DNA from: JAKOUY01 sp037045185
GTDB taxonomy: Bacteria > Actinomycetota > Acidimicrobiia > Acidimicrobiales > Ilumatobacteraceae
Assembly: GCA_037045185.1 (NCBI GenBank)
Contig: JBAOHQ010000014.1
Span: forward strand, 62,001 to 126,000
DNA length: 64,000 nt
Direction of reading: 5' to 3'
The notes under the pieces are model-generated. The model was not told the origin of the DNA and did no database searches. It saw only the letters and a list, made by a program, of their open reading frames with translations. Position 1 is the stretch's first letter, and every line of letters begins with the position of its first letter. Below, piece by piece: positions 26,278 through 33,900 of this stretch. A program made the position numbers and the translations under genes.

Positions 26278-27078
26278 ATGAGCGGCACCGAACACCTCAC
26301 CGTCGAACGAGTCGGCCACACCCTGGTGGTCACGATGAATCGCCCCGAGGCGAAGAACGCCTTGAGCCAGCCGATGCTGGCCGGGATGTACGACGCCTGG
26401 GTCGAGCTGAACACCGACGACGACCTGCGCTGCGCGATCCTCACCGGCGGCGGCGGAAACTTCTGCACGGGGATGGACCTCAAGGCCGCTGCCGCGGGCG
26501 GAGGCGCCCAGACCGATCACGCTGCACGGTGGAAGGACGACCCCGACCTGCACTGGAAGGCGCTGCTGCGGCACTACCGCGTGGACAAGCCACTGATCGC
26601 CGCGGTCGAGGGCTACGCCGTCGCCGGCGGCACCGAGATCCTTCAGGCGACGCACATCCGCGTGGCCGGGCGCAGCGCCACCTTCGGGGTGTTCGAGGCC
26701 AAGCGCGGTCTGTTCCCGGTGGGCGGCTCCACGGTGCGCCTGCAGCGTCAGATCGGCTACGCCGCGGCCATGGAGATGCTCCTGACCGCCCGGGCCTACA
26801 CCGCCGACGAGGCACTGCGCATCGGCCTGATCGGCCACGTCGTCGACGACGGTGCGGCGTTGGACAAGGCCCTCGAACTGGCGGCGATGATCACCAGCAA
26901 CGGCCCGCTGGCGGTGGAGGCGATCCTCCGCTCGGTGCGCCAGACCGCTCACCTGTCGGAGGAGGAAGGCTTGGTCAGGGAACTGGAGATCGGCTGGCCG
27001 ATCTTTGCCACCGAGGACGCCAGGGAGGGCCCGCGGGCCTTCGCCGAGAAGCGCCCGCCCGTGTGGCAGCGGCGGTAG
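26278..27078 (+). CDS. echA19: EchA19-like enoyl-CoA hydratase
   Basis: The 266-residue crotonase starts at ATG 26278. Oxyanion-hole regions are visible in ILTGGGGNFCTGMDLK and AAVEGYAVAGGTEILQA, and a catalytic Glu lies in FGVFEAKRGLFPVGG. EchA19 hydrates the C24 steroid enoyl-CoA in mycobacteria. The divergent pairing with the FadD19-like gene (65-bp gap) supports the name. It converges with the GGDEF gene, with only 3 bp between stops. Confidence 0.82.
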   Translation: MSGTEHLTVERVGHTLVVTMNRPEAKNALSQPMLAGMYDAWVELNTDDDLRCAILTGGGGNFCTGMDLKAAAAGGGAQTDHAARWKDDPDLHWKALLRHYRVDKPLIAAVEGYAVAGGTEILQATHIRVAGRSATFGVFEAKRGLFPVGGSTVRLQRQIGYAAAMEMLLTARAYTADEALRIGLIGHVVDDGAALDKALELAAMITSNGPLAVEAILRSVRQTAHLSEEEGLVRELEIGWPIFATEDAREGPRAFAEKRPPVWQRR

Positions 27079-27081
27079 ACG

Positions 27082-28428
27082 TCAGCGCGTCGACAGGCGA
27101 GCGCGACCGAGGCGCTTGGCGTCGAGCATGGCCAGATCGGCCGAAACCAGCGCGCTGCTGACGGTGTCGCCGGCGCCGAGGCGGGTCATGCCGATGCTGG
27201 CGCTCACGGCACGAGCCACCAGATGGTCGGGCAGTGGCTCACAGACCGCGGCGAGCAGGCGACCGGCGATGTCGTTGGCCGCCTGATCGGTGACGTCGGA
27301 GATGATCGCGGCGAACTCGTCGCCGCCCAACCGGGCGACGTGGTCGGTGGGCCGAAGCGCGCTGCGCAGCCGGGAGGCCACCTCCACCAGCACGGCGTCG
27401 CCTGCGGCATGGCCGTGTTGGTCGTTGATCGCCTTGAAGTAGTCGAGGTCCACGAACAACACGACCGATCCGAGGTTGGCGTGGGCCGACGCCGCCTCGA
27501 ACCCGGCGCGGTTGGCGAGCCCGGTGAGGGAATCGACCAGTGCGGCCTCGCGCAGCAGTCGCTCACCCTCCTCCCGCTCCAAGGTGCGGGTCAGCGCCAG
27601 GCGCAGCTCGTGGTAGGCCAGGCGGGTGTTGCCGCTCAGCCCGCCGAGGTTGGTGTCGCGCACGAACTGCAGCACCACGACACCCGTTCGCCCGCTGACG
27701 TCGGCGCGCATCGACAGCACCTCGACGACGCCGTCGGCAAGCATCGCAGCCCGCAACGTCTCCGGGATGAGATCTTGGTCCACGTTGACCACGTCCAGCG
27801 CCGGATCGTGACTCCACAGCCGATGATCGGTGCGGATCAGCTCACGCAGCACCGGCTCGATCGCCAGGTCAGCGGCGCCGGCGTAGAGACCAGCCTCCTG
27901 GGTTCCCGGCCAGATGATCACGACGCTCAGGTGGTGGCTGTCGACCGTGTCGTAGGTCAACCGCGCCGCAAGCGCCGGAGCGGTCTCGGTGAGCGGTTCG
28001 CCGCGGACCAGCCGATCGATGACGTCGGCCCGCGGCGTCACGTCGGCGCGGGAGGTCACCGTGAGCACCCAGCCGCGCTCGTCGCCGTCGTCGAACCCGG
28101 CCGGGGCGACGTCCAGGACCTCCTCGGTCCCGTCGGGATGGCGGCCCATCACCGGGAACGAACTCGGGCGGTGGGCAATCGGCACACCGCCGCTCTCTGA
28201 CGACCGCAGCGTGCCGGCCATCGCCTCCTGCGAATGGGGCGTCAGCAGCTCCAGGACGTTGACACCGATGATCGACTCCAGCGGCCACCCGGCGAGCTTG
28301 CCGCCGCCCCCGTAGGCAGCGCGGATCGTGCCGTCGTCACGCACCACCAGAACATTGGAGCGCAGCCGCTGCAGCACCTGTTCAGGGGTCACTACCCAGG
28401 ACGATATCTCGCCAGCGGCAGGCGCCAC
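27082..28428 (-). CDS. PAS-GGDEF diguanylate cyclase
   Basis: The protein (448 residues from GTG 28428, or 436 from GTG 28392) has an N-terminal PAS-like domain (LRSNVLVVRDDGTIRAAYGG, GVNVLELLTPHSQEAMAG). A middle region follows that I cannot assign. The C-terminal GGDEF domain (DSLTGLANRAGFEAA, FVDLDYFKAINDQHGHAAGD) contains an intact GGDEF. The product-inhibition site RxxD is present five residues before it (RPTD-HVARL-GGDEF), so it should make c-di-GMP under feedback control. It starts 3 bp after the last thiolase gene of the operon at 31605-28432. Confidence 0.87.
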   Translation of the reverse strand: MAPAAGEISSWVVTPEQVLQRLRSNVLVVRDDGTIRAAYGGGGKLAGWPLESIIGVNVLELLTPHSQEAMAGTLRSSESGGVPIAHRPSSFPVMGRHPDGTEEVLDVAPAGFDDGDERGWVLTVTSRADVTPRADVIDRLVRGEPLTETAPALAARLTYDTVDSHHLSVVIIWPGTQEAGLYAGAADLAIEPVLRELIRTDHRLWSHDPALDVVNVDQDLIPETLRAAMLADGVVEVLSMRADVSGRTGVVVLQFVRDTNLGGLSGNTRLAYHELRLALTRTLEREEGERLLREAALVDSLTGLANRAGFEAASAHANLGSVVLFVDLDYFKAINDQHGHAAGDAVLVEVASRLRSALRPTDHVARLGGDEFAAIISDVTDQAANDIAGRLLAAVCEPLPDHLVARAVSASIGMTRLGAGDTVSSALVSADLAMLDAKRLGRARLSTR

Positions 28429-28431
28429 CGG

Positions 28432-29589
28432 TCAGGGCTTGGCAGTGCCGACCACCCACATGGCGAAGAACTGCGACCCGCCACCATAGGCGTGGCCGAG
28501 CGCTCGGCGGATCCCGTCGAGCTGATGCTCCCCGGCCAGACCCATCACCTGCATGGCCGCCTCACCGAAGCGGAGCATCCCGCTGGCCCCGATGGGATTG
28601 GTGGACAGGACGCCGCCGCTCATGTTCACCGGCAGCCGGCCGGTCATCTCCGTGTCGCCGTTCTCGGTCATCTTCCAGCCGTCACCCTTGGGGGCGAAGC
28701 CGAGGTTTTCCAGCCACATCGGCTCGAACCAGCTGAACGGCACGTACATCTCCACGCAGTCGATCTCGTCGACCGGGGAGGCGATCCCGGCCTTGCGCCA
28801 CAGGTCGGCCGCGCAGGCCTCGCCAGCGCCCGGGCTCACGGTCTCCCGCCCGGCGAACATCGTCGGCTCGCTCCGCATCGCGGTGGCCTGCACCCAGGCC
28901 ACCGGGCCGTCATGGGCATCCGCCGTTGCCTCGTCGGCCAACACCATGGCGAAGGCGCCGTCGCTGGACGGGCAGGTCTCGACGAAGCGAACCGGGTCCC
29001 ACAGCATCGGTGACTCGAGCGCCTTCTCCAGTGTCCACCCCGCCTCGTGGAGATGGGCGAACGGGTTCTTCAACGCGTTGGTCCGGTCCTTGACCGCCAC
29101 CATCGCACCGATGTGCGCTGGGGCGTCGTAGCGGGCCATGTAGCTGCGGATGATGGGCGAGAAGTACCCACCGGCGCCGGCGTGCACCGGCATGCCGAAC
29201 GGGATCGGCACCGACAGCGCCCACATCGCGTTGCCGTCGCTCTGCTTCTCGAACGCCACCGTCAGCACCTTGCGATGCACGCCCGACATCACGTGTTGGG
29301 CGGCGACGATGGCCGTCGAGCCGCCCACCGACCCCGCCGTGTGCACCCGAAACACCGGCTTTCCGTGGGCCGCCAGGGCATCGGCCAGCCACAGCTCTGG
29401 CATGTTGACACCCTCGAGCATGTCCGGGGCCTTGCCGATGACGATGGCATCGACCTCGGCGATCGTGGTGTGGGCACTGGCCAGCGCCCGGTCGACGGCC
29501 TCGCGTACGAGCCCGGCGATGGAGACGTCCGCCCGGCACGAGGTGTGCTTGGTCTGGCCGACCCCGATGACTGCGCAACGCTCGGCCAT
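28432..29589 (-). CDS. Thiolase-fold protein lacking catalytic Cys and His (Ltp-like, possible aldolase)
   Basis: The 385-residue SCP2-thiolase homologue starts at ATG 29589 (MAERCAVIGVGQTKHTSCRA). Where thiolases have the nucleophile, it reads RVHTAGSVGG, with Gly86 in the Cys position. The GHP-GASG His motif reads STNPIGASG. Mycobacterial Ltp2 is a thiolase-fold aldolase that works with a DUF35 protein. Two DUF35 genes lie upstream in this operon, so a retro-aldol role is a reasonable inference. It overlaps the sister thiolase gene by one base. Confidence 0.75.
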   Translation of the reverse strand: MAERCAVIGVGQTKHTSCRADVSIAGLVREAVDRALASAHTTIAEVDAIVIGKAPDMLEGVNMPELWLADALAAHGKPVFRVHTAGSVGGSTAIVAAQHVMSGVHRKVLTVAFEKQSDGNAMWALSVPIPFGMPVHAGAGGYFSPIIRSYMARYDAPAHIGAMVAVKDRTNALKNPFAHLHEAGWTLEKALESPMLWDPVRFVETCPSSDGAFAMVLADEATADAHDGPVAWVQATAMRSEPTMFAGRETVSPGAGEACAADLWRKAGIASPVDEIDCVEMYVPFSWFEPMWLENLGFAPKGDGWKMTENGDTEMTGRLPVNMSGGVLSTNPIGASGMLRFGEAAMQVMGLAGEHQLDGIRRALGHAYGGGSQFFAMWVVGTAKP

Positions 29590-30644
29590 CAGTTGCCCTC
29601 CAATACGGCGACGAGGTTCTGCTGCAGGCATGGCCCGCTGGTGCTGTGCGCCAGGCCGCGGTCGGCCGAGCCGTCGAGGATCCGCTGGGCCACCTCGGCG
29701 AAGCGGGTGAGGCCACCGGCCATCTGCGGATTCGCCGCCAGCGCCCCACCGCTGGGGTTGATCGCCACGGCATCGGCGTCCAGGCCGAGGGCCTCGACGA
29801 GCAGGAGGTGCTGGTGCGAGTACGGGTCGTACAGCTCTGCGACGTCGAGGCGATCGGCGTTGACGCCGGCATGCCGGCCGGCGACGGCCGCCGACGGGCA
29901 CGAGGTCATCGCCGCCGAGCTGAGCCGCTGGTTGGCGATGCGGTGATCCAGACCACGGATCCAGGCCGGGCGGCCGGCCAGTGACCGGGCGGCATCACCT
30001 GCGGCCAGCACCACCGCCACCGCGCCATCCACCGGCGGGGCGATGTCGTGGTGGCGTAGCGGGTCGGCGGCCAGCGGCCGGGCGAGGAGGTCAGCGGCCG
30101 ACGCCGGCTCGGTCCAGCCGACGTTCGGGTTGGAGGCGCCATTGAGCAGTGCCCGCGCCGCCACCTCGGCCATCGCCGCCTCGCTCACCACGCCGGCGTC
30201 CAGGCAGGCCCTGGCCTGCAGTGCGGCAATGGCCGTGGCGCCGGGCCACAGTGGGGCGACCACGTACGGGTCCAGCTGGGTGGTCAGGATCTGGTCGATC
30301 GGGCCGGCGGTGGTCTTGCCGTTGGCGAACACCACGGCGGTGTCGCACTCGCCGGTCTGCAGCTTGATCCAGGCCTCGTACAGCGCCAGCGCGCCGTCAC
30401 CCTCGACGTGTGACTCGACGATCGGTGGCCAAGCCCCGATGGCGTCCACCGCCGACACGAAGCTGAACGGCTGCCCGCTCATGTAGTCACAACTCCCGTG
30501 GCACCAGAACCCGACCTCGTGCCGGTCGATGCCGGCGGCCTCGAGGACCTGGGTGATCACCGGCGCGATCAGCTCGACCGAGGTCAGGGTGGTGCTGCGG
30601 GTCAGTGGCCGCTGGGTCGCGGCAACGATGGCGATGTCTCTCAT
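29589..30644 (-). CDS. Thiolase-fold protein lacking catalytic Cys (Ltp-like)
   Basis: The 351-residue protein starts at ATG 30644 (MRDIAIVAATQRPLTRSTTL). It has the thiolase layout but reads ESHVEGDGALALYEAW at the nucleophile loop, with no Cys, and ANPQMAGGLTRFAEV at the His motif. It is probably the second subunit of a complex with the protein at 28432-29589, as in the Ltp3/Ltp4 neighbourhood of mycobacteria. Its stop overlaps the next start and its own start overlaps the DUF35 stop. Confidence 0.75.
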   Translation of the reverse strand: MRDIAIVAATQRPLTRSTTLTSVELIAPVITQVLEAAGIDRHEVGFWCHGSCDYMSGQPFSFVSAVDAIGAWPPIVESHVEGDGALALYEAWIKLQTGECDTAVVFANGKTTAGPIDQILTTQLDPYVVAPLWPGATAIAALQARACLDAGVVSEAAMAEVAARALLNGASNPNVGWTEPASAADLLARPLAADPLRHHDIAPPVDGAVAVVLAAGDAARSLAGRPAWIRGLDHRIANQRLSSAAMTSCPSAAVAGRHAGVNADRLDVAELYDPYSHQHLLLVEALGLDADAVAINPSGGALAANPQMAGGLTRFAEVAQRILDGSADRGLAHSTSGPCLQQNLVAVLEGN

Positions 30645-31132
30645 GACGCGTCCCGCACCGCCTGGTCGGGCTCACCGGAGGGGCGAAAGTGGGCGACGTT
30701 CTCCATCGTCGGCCCCCACTCCGGGCGAGGCTTCCACACCGGCTCGACGCGCATCCCGATGTGCACGTCCGTCGGCTCGCACTCCTGGATCAGGTGACCG
30801 AACGACATGTCGGCGTGGTCGAGGCGGATCTGTGCGGCCACGTAGGGGATCTTGACCTTCTGGCCGAGGAACGGCACGTTCACCACGCAGAACGTGGCCA
30901 CGGTGCCGTTCGGGCCGCAGTCGACGATGTCGCCGAGGTCGACAGCGCAGCGCGGGCACACGCCGTTGCGCGGCGGGAGGTACACGAGCAGGCAGCTGGG
31001 GCAGCGGCGACCGATGAACCTGCCGTCGAGCAGGCCTTCGAGGTGCGCCGTGGCGGCGGGACCCGCCGACCAGTCGTAGGTGATGCTGATCGGCATCCGC
31101 AGCCGGAGGATGGCGTCCTTGGCCTCGCTCAC
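30641..31132 (-). CDS. DUF35 OB-fold protein with zinc ribbon
   Basis: The 163-residue protein starts at GTG 31132, overlapping the upstream stop. The N-terminal rubredoxin-like zinc site is CPSC-x15-CPRC (residues about 45-67), followed by an OB-fold (GTVATFCVVNVPFLG, IGMRVEPVWKPR). DUF35 proteins bind acyl-CoA and are obligate partners of thiolase-fold aldolases such as Ltp2. The position directly upstream of two catalytically altered thiolases fits that role. Confidence 0.83.
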   Translation of the reverse strand: MSEAKDAILRLRMPISITYDWSAGPAATAHLEGLLDGRFIGRRCPSCLLVYLPPRNGVCPRCAVDLGDIVDCGPNGTVATFCVVNVPFLGQKVKIPYVAAQIRLDHADMSFGHLIQECEPTDVHIGMRVEPVWKPRPEWGPTMENVAHFRPSGEPDQAVRDAS

Positions 31133-31605
31133 GACGCGGCCTCCGGTTCGAAGCAGGCGATGTCGGTGATGCCCGTGCCCCGTTCGGCTGCCCAGCGGGC
31201 CCGGACGCGCATCCCGGTGCGCATCGCCTCGGGCGATCCGGCGTCGACGGCGTGGAGCATCTCCGACGAACTGCCGTCCAGGGCGATCAGCGCCCAGGCG
31301 AAGGGACGATCGAGGGGGTGCCCGTCGATGGGCTCGGCCTGCCAGGACCAGGTGGTCACGGCGCCCCGATCGGAGACGTCGGCCCACGTGGTACACGGCG
31401 CACCGGACACCGGGTCGAACTCGGCCGGCGGGCAGTACACCGTGCCGTCGCTGCCGACGGTGCCGCGCAGGATCCCGTCACGCATCGAGGTGAAGAACGT
31501 GGCGAGGGTGTCGCCCACCGTTCGCGAGTAGGGGTAAGCCACCACGAGCGGGGCCTCGAAACAGCCGTCGTCCGTGCGTACGTACCCGGGAGGATCCCCA
31601 GCCAT
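31129..31605 (-). CDS. DUF35-like OB-fold protein without zinc ribbon
   Basis: The 158-residue protein starts at ATG 31605. Its C-terminal OB-fold pattern (DRGAVTTWSWQAEPIDGHPL, RTGMRVRARWAAERG) matches the neighbouring DUF35 protein. The N-terminal part has isolated Cys residues (YCPPAEFDPVSGAPC) rather than two CxxC pairs. It is the first gene of the DUF35-DUF35-thiolase-thiolase-GGDEF operon and may form a heterodimer with the zinc-bearing DUF35. A divergent FadE gene starts 76 bp away. Confidence 0.7.
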   Translation of the reverse strand: MAGDPPGYVRTDDGCFEAPLVVAYPYSRTVGDTLATFFTSMRDGILRGTVGSDGTVYCPPAEFDPVSGAPCTTWADVSDRGAVTTWSWQAEPIDGHPLDRPFAWALIALDGSSSEMLHAVDAGSPEAMRTGMRVRARWAAERGTGITDIACFEPEAAS

Positions 31606-31681
31606 AGCGTCTTCCTAGCAGTGTTGGGCGCGCCGGCCACGAATCGAACATGGCCGACGGAGGGTGCGACAATGCCCGGCG

Positions 31682-32857
31682 ATGGAACTTGCCTACACCG
31701 CCGAGCACGAGGCGATGCGCTCCGAACTCCGCGCCTACTACGACCGCCTGCTCACGCCCGAGGTGGTCGCCGAGCTGGCCGAGGGTCACGGGATCGGTGC
31801 GCCGATGCGCCGGGTCTGGAAGCAGATGTGCGCCGACGGGTGGGCGGGCATCGGCTGGCCGAAGGAATACGGCGGCCAGGGCCGCAGCGCCGTCGAGCAG
31901 TTCATCTTCTTCGACGAGTCGATGCGCGCCGGTGCGCCGGTGCCCATGCTGAGCATCAACACCGTCGGCCCCACCATTGCCAACTTCGGCACCGAGGAGC
32001 AGAAGGCCGAGTACCTACCCAAGATCCTCGCCGGTGATCTGCACTTCTGCATCGGCTACTCCGAGCCGGGCGCCGGCACGGACCTGGCCTCGCTGAAGAC
32101 CCGCGCCGAGGTGGACGGTGACGAGTGGGTCATCAACGGCCAGAAGATGTGGACGTCGCTGTCCAGCGATGCCGACGTGATGTGGCTGGCGGTGCGCACC
32201 GACCCGGACGCGGCCAAGCACAAGGGGATCTCGATCATCATCGTGCCGATGGACACCCCCGGCATCAGCCGCCAACCCCTGCGACTGATCGGCGAGCACG
32301 ACATCAACGCCGTGTACCTCGACGACGTGCGTGTGCCGCTCGGCAACTGCGTGGGCGGGGTGAACCGCGGCTGGTCGCTGATCACCAACCAGCTCAACCA
32401 CGAGCGGGTCACGCTGTGCAGCAGTGGGGTGATCGAGCGGGCCCTCGACGACATCACCGCCTGGGCCACCGACACCCTGCTGCCCGACGGCCGGCGGGTG
32501 GCCGACCAGGAGTGGGTGCAGATCAACCTGGCCCGGGTCCACGCCAAGCTCGAAGCGCTGCGGTTGATGAACTGGCAGGTGGCCTGGGAGCAGACCCAGG
32601 GCAGGCTTGACATCGGCCATTGCTCCGGCATCAAGGTCTACGGGACCGAGTTCTACCTCGAGGCGTTCCGCCTGCTGTTCGAGATCCTCGGGCCACCCGG
32701 TTACCTGAAACCGAACACGCCGGGGGGCGTCCTGCGCAGCCGGCTGGAGGGTCACTATCGCGGCATGCTCATCCTCACCTTCGGCGGCGGCGTCAACGAG
32801 ATGCAGCGCGACCTGATCACCATGTTCTCCCTCGGATTCCCACGGGCGGCCCGCTGA
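31682..32857 (+). CDS. fadE26: FadE26 (ChsE4)-like acyl-CoA dehydrogenase subunit
   Basis: The 391-residue protein starts at ATG 31682 (MELAYTAEHEAMRSELRAYY). It closely follows mycobacterial FadE26, with GWPKEYGGQGRSAVEQFIF, IGYSEPGAGTDLASLKTRA, INGQKMWTSL, TNQLNHERV and the C-terminus LTFGGGVNEMQRDLI. FadE26 and FadE27 form a heterotetramer that oxidises the C26 and C24 side-chain CoA esters of cholesterol. The stop shares one base with the start of the FadE27-like gene, so the two subunits are coupled. Confidence 0.87.
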   Translation: MELAYTAEHEAMRSELRAYYDRLLTPEVVAELAEGHGIGAPMRRVWKQMCADGWAGIGWPKEYGGQGRSAVEQFIFFDESMRAGAPVPMLSINTVGPTIANFGTEEQKAEYLPKILAGDLHFCIGYSEPGAGTDLASLKTRAEVDGDEWVINGQKMWTSLSSDADVMWLAVRTDPDAAKHKGISIIIVPMDTPGISRQPLRLIGEHDINAVYLDDVRVPLGNCVGGVNRGWSLITNQLNHERVTLCSSGVIERALDDITAWATDTLLPDGRRVADQEWVQINLARVHAKLEALRLMNWQVAWEQTQGRLDIGHCSGIKVYGTEFYLEAFRLLFEILGPPGYLKPNTPGGVLRSRLEGHYRGMLILTFGGGVNEMQRDLITMFSLGFPRAAR

Positions 32858-33900
32858 TGGACTTCTCCTTCTCCCCTGACCAGGTCGAGCTGCAACTCCT
32901 CGCTCGGCGCATCCTCGGCGACACCTGCACGCCCGAGTACCTGAAGGCCACGGCGGCGACCGACACCGGCACCGACGTGGCGCTGTGGCGAGCCCTCGGC
33001 GAGGCCGGTCTGATCGGCATCGGCCTGGACGAGTCCGCCGGCGGCGGAGGCTACGGCTGGCTGGAGACCGCCATCGTGCTGAACGAAGTGGGCCGGCACA
33101 CCGCGCCGGTGCCGGCGCTGGCCGTCCTGGTAGCCGCACCGTCGCTCGCCGTCCAGGCCGACCTCCTCGACGGTGTGGCGGACGGATCGGTGATCGTCGC
33201 CCCGGCCACCCACGAGGCAGTCGGCGACGCCGCCTCCCCCACCACCACCGTGGACGGTGGCCGGCTCACCGGTACGAAGGTGTGCGTGCCGAGCGGCCTG
33301 CTCGCGTCCCGCTTCGTCGTCAGCGCCGCCGACGGGCTGTACGCCGTGGAGGCCACGGCGCCGGGAGTCATGGTGACCCGCCAGGACACCACCAGCGGTG
33401 TGCCTGACGCCCTGGTGGAGTTCGCCGGTGCGCCAGCGGTGCGCCTCGGCGGCCAGGAGGCCTCCGCTGACCTCCTGCGCCGGGCCATGTCGGCGGTGGC
33501 CGTCATCGTCGCCGGTTCGTGCGAGACCGCGCTGTCGATGACTGCCGAGTACGCCAAGACCCGCGTCCAGTTCGAGCGTCCGATCGCCTCGTTCCAGGCA
33601 GTGAGCCAGCGCGCCGGTGACGCCTATATCGACACCGAGGCGATCCGCCTGACGGCCTGGCAGGCCGCCTGGCGCCTGGCCAACGGCTACCCCGCCGACA
33701 ACGCGCTGCTCACCGCCAAGTTCTGGGCGGCCGAGGGCGGGTGGAGGGTAGTCCACGCCGCCCACCACATCCACGGCGGGTTCGGTGTCGATCGGGACTA
33801 CCCGCTGCACCGCCACTTCCTGATGCAGAAGCAGTTGGAGCTGCTGTGGGGCTCGGCCACGCCGTCGTTGCGTGACCTCGGCCGCCGGCTGGTCAGCTGA
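32857..33900 (+). CDS. fadE27: FadE27 (ChsE5)-like acyl-CoA dehydrogenase subunit
   Basis: The 347-residue protein starts at ATG 32857 (MDFSFSPDQVELQLLARRIL). The C-terminal half matches FadE27: MTAEYAKTRVQFERPIASFQ, KFWAAEGGWRVVHAAHHIHG, GFGVDRDYPLHRHFLM. The N-terminal half is more divergent, as usual for the small subunit of these two-gene dehydrogenases. It completes the side-chain dehydrogenase with the preceding gene. Its 3' end overlaps the convergent FadD gene by 8 bp. Confidence 0.87.
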   Translation: MDFSFSPDQVELQLLARRILGDTCTPEYLKATAATDTGTDVALWRALGEAGLIGIGLDESAGGGGYGWLETAIVLNEVGRHTAPVPALAVLVAAPSLAVQADLLDGVADGSVIVAPATHEAVGDAASPTTTVDGGRLTGTKVCVPSGLLASRFVVSAADGLYAVEATAPGVMVTRQDTTSGVPDALVEFAGAPAVRLGGQEASADLLRRAMSAVAVIVAGSCETALSMTAEYAKTRVQFERPIASFQAVSQRAGDAYIDTEAIRLTAWQAAWRLANGYPADNALLTAKFWAAEGGWRVVHAAHHIHGGFGVDRDYPLHRHFLMQKQLELLWGSATPSLRDLGRRLVS

